Below are positions 55,395-64,000 of a stretch of DNA of 64,000 nucleotides, one piece after another. The DNA lies in NCBI GenBank assembly GCA_900074745.1, contig LT598469.1:124001-188000 (forward strand), in the 5' to 3' direction. Below the pieces are notes generated by a model. That model was not told the origin of the DNA. It ran no database searches and saw only the letters and a list, made by a program, of their open reading frames with translations. Both the position numbers and the translations under genes were made by a program. Within the stretch, counting starts at the first letter, position 1, and each line of letters begins with the position of its first letter. This stretch comes from Lachancea mirantina (lineage: Eukaryota; Ascomycota; Saccharomycetes; Saccharomycetales; Saccharomycetaceae).

Positions 55395-55729
55395 GTCTCG
55401 CCGCTGTTACTTTCAAGGTAAGCTTTTTGGAAAAACACAAAAAGGAATAACATCTTGGATTTCAGGTATTTTAACCGATTTACTCGCAATCTACCGTATG
55501 CATTTGCATTAAGCTGGACATGTAGCGTTTTTGAAGCATTTAGCTATTATTGTTAGGTTTTGACTGGTATATAATAGGTAGTTGATTCTGCTTAGTATGA
55601 GCCCTTCGTAGATAATGACAACCAGAAACTTAAGGTTTCCAATCGCAAGCCGGTAACGATGAAAGTTGTTAGACAAGTAAGACAGTGCCTTTTGGTGATT
55701 TGGTTTACTTGAGTTTGATTTGAAGAAGA
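55395..55729. other. SPG1-MIC26 intergenic region
   Basis: 335 bp, with the SPG1 3' flank and MIC26 promoter. No motif or gene is recognised. Confidence 0.5.
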
Positions 55730-56407
55730 ATGGCGCCTGTATTCTACCGAGACATTGATACGGTCAAGGAGCATGTGATACCACCAGAGTCAGGAACGGT
55801 CGTTTCGTCGGCGGCGAAAGAAGCAGCTATGAGTCCAAATGGTAGTCGTGTATCGCAGATTGTGGGCGATAACAGATTGTGGGACGGCATTTCAGTGAGA
55901 ACACCCACTTATATGCTTGGGCTATTTGAGAATTGGAGGACCAATATCAATTTTCAAGTCGCCAGGGCGTGCGATGCGCTTGATAAAGCGTCAAGCAAGT
56001 ATTACAGGGAGGAAAGGAGAATCACAACCACGATAGCCAATTTGCATTCTGACCCAAGAGAAGAGTTACTACCAGGATTAACATACTCGCTAGTTGCTGC
56101 AATGTCGGGTTCCATTTTGACCAGAAACAAGAATATACTTTTCCGTTTGACTGCCCCAATTGCGTTTGGTGCTGCATGCTGCTCTTACGTTTTGCCCGTG
56201 ACTTTTGGAAACACCATGGATTTGCTTTACGGGCTCGAAAAGGGTGTTTTTCCACGGTTTGCCGATGGGCAAAGAGCAGTCTACGTGAGGGTCCACGACC
56301 TTATGACAAAATCGATAAACGGAGCCGAAAAAATTACTTCTACCGTATCTTCATCACTGACCTGTTCAATGCGCACGATCAAGGACTGGACGGGGCTTAA
56401 TGTCTAG
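55730..56407 (+). CDS. MIC26: MICOS subunit Mic26 (apolipoprotein O family)
   Basis: 225 residues (233 in S. cerevisiae). It starts MAPVFYRDIDTVKEHVIPPE, with the family patch PTYMLGLFENWRTNINFQVARA, two hydrophobic segments (LVAAMSGSILTRNKNILFRLTAPIAFGAACCSYVLPVTF) and a terminal amphipathic part. Mic26 belongs to the MICOS complex at crista junctions of the inner membrane. It lies between SPG1 and YHB1 as in YGR236C-YGR235C-YGR234W and converges with YHB1. Confidence 0.9.
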   Translation: MAPVFYRDIDTVKEHVIPPESGTVVSSAAKEAAMSPNGSRVSQIVGDNRLWDGISVRTPTYMLGLFENWRTNINFQVARACDALDKASSKYYREERRITTTIANLHSDPREELLPGLTYSLVAAMSGSILTRNKNILFRLTAPIAFGAACCSYVLPVTFGNTMDLLYGLEKGVFPRFADGQRAVYVRVHDLMTKSINGAEKITSTVSSSLTCSMRTIKDWTGLNV

Positions 56408-56541
56408 ATCAGCGTTTCATAACTTTCAACAGCCATTTAGGCTTCAACGTATGTCGTATTCATGTTATATTCAAGAAATGAGAAATTGTAAATAGTAGGC
56501 ATAATTCTCGGAAAACCGTTTGTGAGACCTTTAAATCTCGT

Positions 56542-57723
56542 TTAAACCTTCACAGTGGCCATTTTTTGACCGAAAGGCTCGTAGTGGATCAACTCTTCGC
56601 GATGGTTCAACTTATTCAAGCTGTCGATCATGTCTTCGACAAAACCGATGGAACCAGAGACGTATACGTCTGAATTTGAAGGCATAACCTTGGCTAAATA
56701 GGCGTCGTCGATACGAGACGTCGATTCGGTGTGCACAGTGAACACCTTCATGTCTTGAACCCCATCTGAAAGTTTCTTAATTTGCGCCGCAAATGGTTGG
56801 TTGGCAGCATTGTAAGCGGTTTCAATCCAGACAATAGGTCTTGACTTGTTGGTTGCGATCTGTTTCTCAAGCATCGCAAGTAATGGCGTAGATCCAACAC
56901 CAGAACTCAAGAAAACTAATGGGATATCGTTTTGTTCAATGAGACTCTCATTCAAGTTGAAATCTCCAGCAGGTGCACTCAGCTCGACAGTGTCACCAAC
57001 TTTCACGTTTTCGTGCAAATAAGTAGAAACTAGCCCATCGTGGTCGTCGCTATGGGCTTTTTTCACTGCAAACTTTAAACCTTCCTTACCAGACGACGAG
57101 CAGATGGAGTAGTGACGTAGCGCATCGTATTGGTTGTCTTGAGCCGTAGGGTGAGCCTTGACGGTAATGTATTGACCGGGCACAATGGCTGGCGTAGAGG
57201 CTTCGTCGATAGGCTGGACGGTAAACTCAAGAACAGATCCACCAACGTCTTCCCGCTTGACGACCCGGAAGGATTTCCATCCGTCCCAGGCCTCTTTGGC
57301 GTACAATTCAGCTTCAACATCGATGAAAATTTGCGCAATGACACCGTAAGCTTCGGCCCAAGCATCCAAGATGGTTTGGTTTGCAGCATCACCAAGGACT
57401 TGCTTGATGGCTTTCAACAAGTATTCTCCGACGATTGGATAGTGTTCGGGCTTGACTTGCAAAGCCCGATGCTTATGTCCGATTTGCCTAACATGAGGCA
57501 AAAGCGCCGCCAAATTGTCGATGTTTTTAGCAGCTGCCAACACAGTGGTTGCCAATGCGGTAGATTGCAAACCTTTTGTTTGGTTGGCCCTGTTGAAAAT
57601 GTTCAAGAGTTCCTTGTGGTCGTTAAGCATGTTTTGGTAAAAAGTCGAAGTAATCTCGGTGCCATGTTGTTCTAGCGCTGGCACTGTGGCCTTGATGATA
57701 GTCCGGGTTTCTTCTGAAAGCAT
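56542..57723 (-). CDS. YHB1: Flavohemoglobin nitric oxide dioxygenase Yhb1
   Basis: 393 residues (399 in S. cerevisiae). The globin domain (1-140) has the proximal heme ligand H85 in GHKHRALQVKPEHYPIVGEYLL. The FAD domain carries RHYSICSS and the NAD domain GVGSTPLLAML; it ends HYEPFGQKMATVKV. It converts NO to nitrate using NADPH and O2 in cytosol and mitochondria. Only ~180 bp separate its start from the small ORF at 57901, so the promoter is short. Codons are fairly biased, fitting high expression. Confidence 0.97.
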   Translation of the reverse strand: MLSEETRTIIKATVPALEQHGTEITSTFYQNMLNDHKELLNIFNRANQTKGLQSTALATTVLAAAKNIDNLAALLPHVRQIGHKHRALQVKPEHYPIVGEYLLKAIKQVLGDAANQTILDAWAEAYGVIAQIFIDVEAELYAKEAWDGWKSFRVVKREDVGGSVLEFTVQPIDEASTPAIVPGQYITVKAHPTAQDNQYDALRHYSICSSSGKEGLKFAVKKAHSDDHDGLVSTYLHENVKVGDTVELSAPAGDFNLNESLIEQNDIPLVFLSSGVGSTPLLAMLEKQIATNKSRPIVWIETAYNAANQPFAAQIKKLSDGVQDMKVFTVHTESTSRIDDAYLAKVMPSNSDVYVSGSIGFVEDMIDSLNKLNHREELIHYEPFGQKMATVKV

Positions 57724-57900
57724 CCTGTTATTTGAACTTTGAGTCTTTAGTGTCTCTAAAATGTCTAGGCAAATCGTTACTTGCTTTCCTTTAGAATGTC
57801 CTTCTTAAATCTTTGACTTCTCGATCTTCAACCTCGAGCACCTGAGCGATTATCATCATGTGCCTGTAAACTTCGCATTCTTCAAACGAGAAAATCACCG

Positions 57901-58149
57901 TTAATACTGAACGAACGTTACTCGCTCAATGCGCTGGGTGTACCGCTGGTTCCTCTTGATGACATGGCCTTTACGACTCGAAATGAGCTTCTGATGGCAG
58001 AGCTCGATGTTGTGGCACTTTTCCGTTTCCACGCATACTTGGATTTCAGATGAAGGCTCGGCATGTGCCTGTTGACTGCAAACAAGGGCAACACACGCGG
58101 CATAGCATGCAAAAACGCTAAAAAGTGCATACGAGCGCCGGTGCCGCAT
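57901..58149 (-). CDS. Small putative secretory protein directly after RTT107
   Basis: 82 codons whose ATG follows the RTT107 stop codon with no gap and in the same frame (TGA ATG). The N-terminus looks like a signal peptide: basic MRHRRS, hydrophobic YALFSVFACYAACVALVC, and a small-residue AHA before EPSS. The mature part has a CX5CX5C pattern (CVETEKCHNIELC) and dibasic KR. The codons look ordinary for this genome. It could be a separate gene, a readthrough tail of Rtt107, or chance. I do not recognise a family. Confidence 0.4.
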   Translation of the reverse strand: MRHRRSYALFSVFACYAACVALVCSQQAHAEPSSEIQVCVETEKCHNIELCHQKLISSRKGHVIKRNQRYTQRIERVTFVQY

Positions 58150-60900
58150 TCAGGATTGGTGAACGATGTATTTAGAGCGCTTTGTATCGGCTTTTAGACT
58201 GAAAATGGACTCAACACACCAGTTCCATTCAACAACGAGAACAGAACCAGATTCGTTTAAGTCACGGCATGACTTCGCAAATTTCTTGGCTTGCGAAGCC
58301 TTTGAAGCGATCAAAAAGTAGGTTGGAGCGTCTTTTCTGGTTTCGTTGGGCTTTATGTCGGTAGATTGGAATTTCGCCGGTAGTACATTGATAGTTTTAG
58401 CACCATGAGCCGTTAAGATGGAAGAAATCACGTCTTGACCACCTGGTATATCGGACGTTAGGTTTATAGTAGTGATTCCTGCTCTGCCAAAGAGTTTGGA
58501 TTGTAGATGGGTCTTTGACAGAACGTCTGGGTCTATGTCTGGGATAAAGTATTGTTCGATGGGAAGCGATATACTCTTGGTAGAATGGCCACGAACCACC
58601 TCTAGGAGATCGGTGATGAAGTTTGGCAAGAGCGCGTAGGTCAGAGGATGAAAACTTAAGCTTATAAGAAATTTCGCGGTTCTCATCTTTTTAGGTGCAA
58701 TTATGGTATTGGAATTTGCAGCTGGTTCCGTGGATATTTCGACACCTAGTTTGGTCAGGATGGCGAGATCAAGGTCGTCCAATTGGTCACAACATCCGGT
58801 GCACACAGCGCGCATGTTATAAAGTCGTTTATGCCGGACTTTGGATGTCGTTTCGGGACTCAAGTTTTCAAGTAATTCCTTAACCTTGTCTTCGACTTCT
58901 TTCAGTTTCTTGAGTTTCCGTACTTCCTCTGGCAAAAGATTGGCGGTTCGCTTCTTGCGAAGATTCTTTTCAAACTCGTTCAAAGCTTCCATGTCCGTAT
59001 GTAGCTTTAACGTTGCCTTTTCCTTCGCCCTTCGCGAACTGCTACTGGACATCAACTGAGAGGAGCCTGGAGGCAGCGGTGATGGAGTCGCTTGTACCAG
59101 GTGGCCCGCGCTTGCTTGTAATTCATGTACCTGTGTCTCGGGAGACAATGGCGCCGTATTTTCCGCCTCGGGCGCTGCTTCGGGCGCGGATGCTTCCACG
59201 GCCGGTGTAGTCAATTCCATTTTCATTTCAGCTATGCCAATTAGCGTTCGTCCCGTTTCAAGATCCGATGGTTGCCGCATGGAAAGTTCTTTCTTCTCCA
59301 ATGGCTCATCGCTGAACTCTGGAATCTTAGTCGGCGAACTTACCACGGGAGATAGAGTAGGCGACAATTGATCGCGATCGTCGTCCTCGAGCTCCGAAGG
59401 CTCACCGAAAAAATTACTATACATTTCAATGTCTTCGTCAACCTCGTTAGCAGGAGGGACCTGTTCAGAGTTGGTATTGGCATTTTGGGTGACAACAGTT
59501 TCAGCCATATCTTCATCAACGCTGGAGCTGATCTCAAAATTGTCCCTAGCAGAACTTTGGCCCAAGCGTTTTGAAAGAAGATTAAATGCCGGTATTTGCT
59601 GGTATGTCGGTAGATTTGGGTCGAGTTTCTGACCTTGTTTTAGACAGTCCTCGAGCCATACATGATTGACAACGACGCAAGTGTCTTTCCACCTGAGAGC
59701 GGCATCGTATTTCTGGCCACAGCGCAGTCCCGTCACCAGGTGTGTGTTTTTCCTAGTAAACTCAGTGGTACTGATGCCTCCAAGAGCGGAAACTAGTTTT
59801 TGGATGTAATTTCTCTGTTGGCCCAGGAAATTGGTATATGCAAGCACAAGCTCGTCATTGTTGAATACAGGCGCACCCTGCGGTTGGAACAGCAATTTAG
59901 CGTCTGCTGCTATGTAACACTGCGTTGACCACATGGCAAAGAACCAATTGAAGTTGCCCATTTGTAACTTCTCGCGTCGCCCCGTCTGATACTCTGAACA
60001 TGTAGAATTTTGGATGAGCAGACAATCTCCATCGCTACGTGAAAGGTCACCGGCAGCTGAGTGTCTTTGAACGTCACCTCCAGCCGTCTTGATGGTATTA
60101 ATTAGGAAAGTGTAGCAACTTGCAGGTAGCGCGAGATCTAGCGAAAGGTAGAAAGTATAGGATGCAAGATATGGAGGTCGCTCACCTGCTGTAACACGGA
60201 CATCGGCAGTGTCGAGCTCTTGTAAAAGATCGTGAAACTTGCGACTGCACTCTAGCTGCGTGGCCGACGTATTGAGAAGATGTTTTTCTTCGCTGGGTTC
60301 CGTCTCCGACTGGAATGATTCCATGATCCAAGTTGGCAAGACATATTTGATGTTGAGTTGCGTAATCGGGGCAACGGCCAATATGGCCGGGTCCCGGACG
60401 TCTATGGTAACGATGTGGGTAGTTTTGCTCGAAAGATAATCGATGCAAGCGCCTCCCAACGACGTGATCATTCCGCTGTAGAAAGCGTATTCAGCAGCTT
60501 TAAAGGCGTGTCTTGACAGGTATATCTGGCAATTCTTGAGAACGTGGCGTGGATCTGGTGAGAAGCAACTTGCACGTGTGATTCGGCCCGTGGTCGCACA
60601 CGCATGGACCCACTCCGGTTTCACCACGGGGATGAGAAGATCAAAAGCAGCAGTTTCGTAAAACCAAAAATCCGAATTTTGGGCAATAATGCAGTGCACA
60701 TCGTGGCCGAACGTCTGTAACAGCTTTCTTTTGGCCTCTGGTAGCGGCAACTTTGCAATTCCGCTTTCAACATGTACAATGCATTCGTGTGCTTGATTCT
60801 CGCGCAAGGTCTCCACAGCACGGCGAACCCAGGTTTCTGATTCGCTCTTTGCTACCACTACGAACGTCAAATGCTGGAACAGGCTCTTTCTGAGCGTCAT
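58150..60900 (-). CDS. RTT107: BRCT-repeat DNA-damage scaffold Rtt107
   Basis: 916 residues (1070 in S. cerevisiae). Several BRCT units are visible in the N-terminal half (LFQHLTFVVVAKSESETWV; ITSLGGACIDYLSSKTTHIVT; LVSALGGISTTEFTRKNTHLVTG with VVVNHVWLEDCL), then a disordered acidic linker at ~475-650, a Lys-rich stretch, and a C-terminal BRCT pair ending VVEWNWCVESIFSL. Rtt107 scaffolds Slx4 and Smc5/6 at stalled forks and binds phospho-H2A through the C-terminal pair. In S. cerevisiae RTT107 (YHR154W) belongs to the same duplicated block as KEL1 and PEX18. Confidence 0.9.
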   Translation of the reverse strand: MTLRKSLFQHLTFVVVAKSESETWVRRAVETLRENQAHECIVHVESGIAKLPLPEAKRKLLQTFGHDVHCIIAQNSDFWFYETAAFDLLIPVVKPEWVHACATTGRITRASCFSPDPRHVLKNCQIYLSRHAFKAAEYAFYSGMITSLGGACIDYLSSKTTHIVTIDVRDPAILAVAPITQLNIKYVLPTWIMESFQSETEPSEEKHLLNTSATQLECSRKFHDLLQELDTADVRVTAGERPPYLASYTFYLSLDLALPASCYTFLINTIKTAGGDVQRHSAAGDLSRSDGDCLLIQNSTCSEYQTGRREKLQMGNFNWFFAMWSTQCYIAADAKLLFQPQGAPVFNNDELVLAYTNFLGQQRNYIQKLVSALGGISTTEFTRKNTHLVTGLRCGQKYDAALRWKDTCVVVNHVWLEDCLKQGQKLDPNLPTYQQIPAFNLLSKRLGQSSARDNFEISSSVDEDMAETVVTQNANTNSEQVPPANEVDEDIEMYSNFFGEPSELEDDDRDQLSPTLSPVVSSPTKIPEFSDEPLEKKELSMRQPSDLETGRTLIGIAEMKMELTTPAVEASAPEAAPEAENTAPLSPETQVHELQASAGHLVQATPSPLPPGSSQLMSSSSSRRAKEKATLKLHTDMEALNEFEKNLRKKRTANLLPEEVRKLKKLKEVEDKVKELLENLSPETTSKVRHKRLYNMRAVCTGCCDQLDDLDLAILTKLGVEISTEPAANSNTIIAPKKMRTAKFLISLSFHPLTYALLPNFITDLLEVVRGHSTKSISLPIEQYFIPDIDPDVLSKTHLQSKLFGRAGITTINLTSDIPGGQDVISSILTAHGAKTINVLPAKFQSTDIKPNETRKDAPTYFLIASKASQAKKFAKSCRDLNESGSVLVVEWNWCVESIFSLKADTKRSKYIVHQS

Positions 60901-61190
60901 GCCGGCTTTGACTGGTACTTTGGCGCTTGCTTCGCTCGGGGCCGTCTTGACGCGTCTTTTCTTTACGCGTTTTTTCTATCGGAGGGTCCTAATCTAAAGT
61001 ACTTGGCAAACTACAAAACGAAACTAAGACGAAGAGATGCGGCGTACAAGCCGCTGAGTCACTGATGATCGCTGTGCCAGCACCGTTGGCATCCACCCTT
61101 GACTGGTCACTACTGTATATCGTCACACCGCGTCTTCAGTGCATACTACCATTGCCTTGCATCGTTCTTTTCCTTGAATTCCTCTAATTC

Positions 61191-61263
61191 GGGCGTGTGG
61201 CGCAGTTGGTAGCGCGCTCCCTTCGCATGGGAGAGGTCATCGGTTCGACTCCGGTCTCGTCCA
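61191..61263 (+). tRNA. tA(CGC): tRNA-Ala (CGC)
   Basis: 73 nt, no intron. All arms fold: acceptor GGGCGTG/CTCGTCC with the G3:U70 pair that specifies alanine, D stem GCGC/GCGC, anticodon stem CTCCC/GGGAG around TTCGCAT (anticodon CGC), and T arm with GGTTCGACTCC as the B box. A T-run at 61265 ends transcription. It is close to the yeast AGC isoacceptor but with a CGC anticodon, which S. cerevisiae lacks as far as I recall. Confidence 0.95.
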
Positions 61264-61735
61264 TCTTTTTGACCCGTTCGAGATGATACATCTAAACCCA
61301 GACATGTTTCGTTTGTCGCGATGTCATTTTTCCCCTTCACGTGCACGTGGCTATCCAATTTCCTTCAAAACCTCTTTTCCACGTGCCCTTCTCAATTCTC
61401 ATTATTTTCCTAATACTCGACTACTAGAGATGCCCTATAGTGAACCGCCTGGCAGACCCAAAGCTAGAAACGCCATTACAGGTAACAAAGCTCCAAAGCC
61501 TAGAAGGTGGCCAAGCGCTCATAGCCAGCGATCGCTTTGTAACTGCCTACAGAAGAGTGTCGATCTGCGCTTGAAGAAGGACACCAGAAAACCGAAATCC
61601 TTGGTTTAAAGAACATCACCACTACGTTAACTTTAGTGTTTCGGACCATCTGAAGCGCCCGAAGTACGCGACGATAATCCGGAAGCTCGAGACCATTGGC
61701 ACTCGCAAGGGTATACAGCGAACTACGCGAAAAGC
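61264..61735. other. PHO81 promoter region
   Basis: 472 bp between tRNA-Ala and PHO81, with three CACGTG boxes. A 59-codon frame from the ATG at 61432 is not recognisable and is not called. Confidence 0.6.
61338..61385 (+). promoter_or_regulatory. Three Pho4-type CACGTG boxes before PHO81
   Basis: CACGTGCACGTGG places two CACGTG boxes back to back at 61338-61349, and a third lies at 61380-61385. They are about 350-400 bp before the PHO81 ATG. Pho4 binds CACGTG and induces PHO81 in phosphate starvation in S. cerevisiae, a positive feedback loop. Confidence 0.75.
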
Positions 61736-64000
61736 ATGAAGTTTGGCAAGTTTTTGGAAAGCAGACAGCTGGAACTGCCTGAGTACAATGGCCATTTCAT
61801 CGCGTACAAGTCTTTGAAAAAGCTGATTAAACAGCTTTCCGTGCCGGTGGCGTTACCAGCGACGGCAACGCCGGGTGCGACAGCGTCGAAGAGCGCCGGG
61901 TGCGACGTCGGCTGCGACGTCGCAGCCGACGGAAACGTCTCACCTGTGCCCGACTCGGGCGTTTACCGCGTACTGCAAGAGCACAAGGCGTCGTTTTTCT
62001 TCCGACTGGAACGTGAATTGGAAAAGGTGAACGAATACTACTTGGGAAAAGAGTCCGACTTGAGAATCAAATTCGATGTTTTACACTCGTGGTACGAGGA
62101 CGGCGTCAAGCGCGGGAAACTGGCGTCAAAACAAGCCGTTTCGTACCGAAATTTGCGTGACGGGATCAAGAAATTTGAGCGAGATCTGGCACATTTAGAG
62201 CAATTTGTTGAATTGAACCGTACCGGGTTTTCAAAGGTACTGAAAAAATGGGATAAGCGGTCCCATTCTCACACGAAGGACTTCTACCTTGCCACGGTAG
62301 TGTCCGTGCAACCGGTGTTCTCTCGTAACGAAATCTCACGTCTCAACGACGCAGCTCTCGCCATGCTCATGGAGCTGAACGATATCTCCAGCGACGAGCG
62401 GGCTTCGTTCTTCCATCGCGATTCTTCGGCTTCTGCCTCGGTGGCGACTTTTGTCGGTCCCGCTGCGCCAGTTCGGCCTGCCTCGCGGCCCGAACTCGAG
62501 TGGGCCAGGCCCGAAGCCGTGCGAGACGTAGTGAGAAGCACTGGCTCTGTGTCTGGATCCATTTCAGTCGCATTACCGGCCAGACTCTACGATATTGACA
62601 CGGAAATCGAAATTTGGTTTTTGGAACTACTTTCCATTGCGAAATTGAAAGACCAACAACCGAGATTCGACCATTTACGCAGTTTCGCCGATCAAAGGGT
62701 GCAATCTTTCGTGGAGACTAATTTTGGTGATGAAACTGTGGACAGAACGGTCGTGGTGAGGGACGCGATCACCAAGATCTTTACGTTGTTGGTCTCCAGC
62801 AGCGTCGACGACGAATCGGTGTGCGTTTTCATGCATCACGCAGTTGCCAACATCGATCTTTCGTTGGCGGCCGACGAACACGACATGGTGTTCGCCCGCA
62901 GAAACATTTTCCATGAAGCGGCCATGTGCGCCACGGAATCGCGGTTATTTGTTCTGGACGAAGCCCTACGACAAGTTCAAGAAGGTCAATTGTCGCGCGA
63001 CGTCCTCAGAAAACTGCTCAACGCTCAGGATAGCCATGGTCGTATCCCACTACACTACGCAAGTGAACTTGGCAAAATCAGTTTTGTAACGACATTGATT
63101 CGTGCCAGTCTGCTCGACTCTGTCGACGTTCTTGATAATGACTCTAAGACTTCCTTGGTGCTGGCAATTGGTGCCAACAAAATCGACGTCTGTAGGGCTT
63201 TACTTTTCGAGGCACACGCAGCACCACTACCGAGTTTCGACGAGGACTCAAAGCCACAATTCAATCCATTGAACGTGGCGTGCGCCCATAACAACTACGA
63301 CGCGGCAGATATGTTACTGAGCCTTGGCCAAGCGGATCTTAGTACGACACAAGACTCACAAGGTTTATGTCCGTTACACATTGTGGCCAAAAACGGTGCC
63401 AATGCGGACTTGGTCAATTTACTAATCTCGCATGGTGCAGATACCAACGGAGTCGATGGTTTCAACAAATGGACTCCGATTTTTTATGCCGTTCAAGAAG
63501 GACACGCTAGCACCGTTGAGCAACTTCTCAATAATGGAGCAATCATGGACATTTACGATGATGACAATTTATCGCCGTTGTTCCATGCATTATGGGAAGG
63601 TCATCTCGGGGTTATCAACTTATTGCGACGTTACGTGTCGCTACCTCAGGGCCAGATTAAAGATAAACCACACGTCACCATCGGCTCTCCTTTTCAAGTA
63701 GATGACGACCTAAGCGCTTCTGGTTCTCTCATCGAAATCCCCGATTTTACTCTACCTCCCCCGATAATACCGCTACGGAAATATGGCCATAATTTCCTTG
63801 AAAAGAAGATATTTGTTGAAATCATTTTAAAATCAGGTCTCGGATCCGTCGTGCTCAACAAAGACGACGAATCTGTTCTGTCAACGCCTGGCAGAATTAC
63901 GCTAACGTCAAATGTGGCAGATATAATTCCGCGTAACGTTATTTTACCCATTGACGAAGATGACGAACGCATAGTTGTGTTTCAAGTCGATTCCATATCC
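61736..64000 (+). CDS. PHO81: CDK inhibitor of the phosphate pathway, Pho81 (partial)
   Basis: 755 codons from MKFGKFLESRQLELPEYNGH, open to the window edge; the S. cerevisiae protein has 1178 residues. An SPX domain covers residues ~1-205 (YIAYKSLKKLIKQL-type helix and FSKVLKKWDKRS, the phosphate/inositol-polyphosphate-binding region), broken by a short Ala/Gly/Cys-rich loop. Ankyrin repeats follow at ~425-640 (DSHGRIPLHYASELGKISFV, GLCPLHIVAKNGANADLVNLLI, WTPIFYAVQEGHASTVEQLL). The glycerophosphodiesterase-like C-terminus lies outside. Pho81 inhibits Pho80-Pho85 when phosphate is low. Confidence 0.95.
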   Translation, partial: MKFGKFLESRQLELPEYNGHFIAYKSLKKLIKQLSVPVALPATATPGATASKSAGCDVGCDVAADGNVSPVPDSGVYRVLQEHKASFFFRLERELEKVNEYYLGKESDLRIKFDVLHSWYEDGVKRGKLASKQAVSYRNLRDGIKKFERDLAHLEQFVELNRTGFSKVLKKWDKRSHSHTKDFYLATVVSVQPVFSRNEISRLNDAALAMLMELNDISSDERASFFHRDSSASASVATFVGPAAPVRPASRPELEWARPEAVRDVVRSTGSVSGSISVALPARLYDIDTEIEIWFLELLSIAKLKDQQPRFDHLRSFADQRVQSFVETNFGDETVDRTVVVRDAITKIFTLLVSSSVDDESVCVFMHHAVANIDLSLAADEHDMVFARRNIFHEAAMCATESRLFVLDEALRQVQEGQLSRDVLRKLLNAQDSHGRIPLHYASELGKISFVTTLIRASLLDSVDVLDNDSKTSLVLAIGANKIDVCRALLFEAHAAPLPSFDEDSKPQFNPLNVACAHNNYDAADMLLSLGQADLSTTQDSQGLCPLHIVAKNGANADLVNLLISHGADTNGVDGFNKWTPIFYAVQEGHASTVEQLLNNGAIMDIYDDDNLSPLFHALWEGHLGVINLLRRYVSLPQGQIKDKPHVTIGSPFQVDDDLSASGSLIEIPDFTLPPPIIPLRKYGHNFLEKKIFVEIILKSGLGSVVLNKDDESVLSTPGRITLTSNVADIIPRNVILPIDEDDERIVVFQVDSIS

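Noticed and set aside
61432-61609. 59-codon frame before PHO81
   Set aside because: Lies in the PHO81 promoter or leader, basic low-information sequence, no support.

Overview
The window is a gene-dense piece of a budding-yeast nuclear chromosome (Saccharomycetaceae): about 38 protein genes, nearly all intronless, two tRNA genes and one intron-encoded snoRNA. Most genes can be named from recognisable motifs together with Saccharomyces cerevisiae gene order. Genes that sit on two separate duplicated chromosome arms in S. cerevisiae (TAF8, DAT1, CTK3, BUL2, COQ5, ZDS2, YML108W on one; ZDS1, RCE1, BUL1, DSK2, FCP1 on the other) form one interleaved single-copy run here. The same holds for PEX18/PEX21, KEL1/KEL2, REC104, YGR237C, SPG1, MIC26, YHB1, RTT107 and PHO81. 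This points to a lineage that did not undergo the whole-genome duplication, such as Lachancea, Torulaspora, Zygosaccharomyces or Kluyveromyces. I cannot fix the genus.

Layout. (1) 1-21.3 kb: FCP1 (cut by the left edge), TAF8, DSK2; an inserted tandem pair of NmrA-like oxidoreductase genes; DAT1, CTK3, BUL1/2; COQ5, an intron-bearing tRNA-Pro, an unrecognised small gene, RCE1, ZDS1/2 and a YML108W orthologue. (2) 22-28.2 kb: SIS2/VHS3, TIM10, CYT2 and GPA1. (3) 28.4-44.2 kb: SRX1, MDH1, HOT13, AVO2, an ICT1/ECM18-type hydrolase, UBX4, SOV1, RRP14, TEF4/CAM1 (intron carrying an snR38-like C/D snoRNA) and VMA5. (4) 45.2-64 kb: PEX21/18, TDA11, KEL1/2, a REC104 candidate, the YGR237C orthologue, SPG1, MIC26, YHB1, a small secretory-type ORF abutting RTT107, RTT107, tRNA-Ala(CGC) and PHO81 (cut by the right edge). 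The joins between these blocks (about 21.3-22.2, 23.7-28.4 and 44.2-45.2 kb) look like ancestral adjacencies or lineage rearrangements.

The genes are mostly independent housekeeping units. Some functional links are visible: FCP1, CTK3 and TAF8 act on RNA polymerase II transcription and its CTD; DSK2, BUL and UBX4 are ubiquitin-pathway proteins; TIM10, CYT2, HOT13, MDH1, COQ5, SOV1, SPG1 and MIC26 are mitochondrial. Several promoters carry sites matching known regulation: three CACGTG boxes before PHO81, a pheromone response element before GPA1, a Yap1-type site before SRX1, and PAC plus RRPE before RRP14.

I saw no transposon, LTR, CRISPR array or convincing centromere. The parts least explained by known yeast biology are the tandem NmrA pair with duplicated upstream DNA, the small gene at 15.8-16.4 kb, and the 82-codon signal-peptide ORF starting directly after the RTT107 stop codon.
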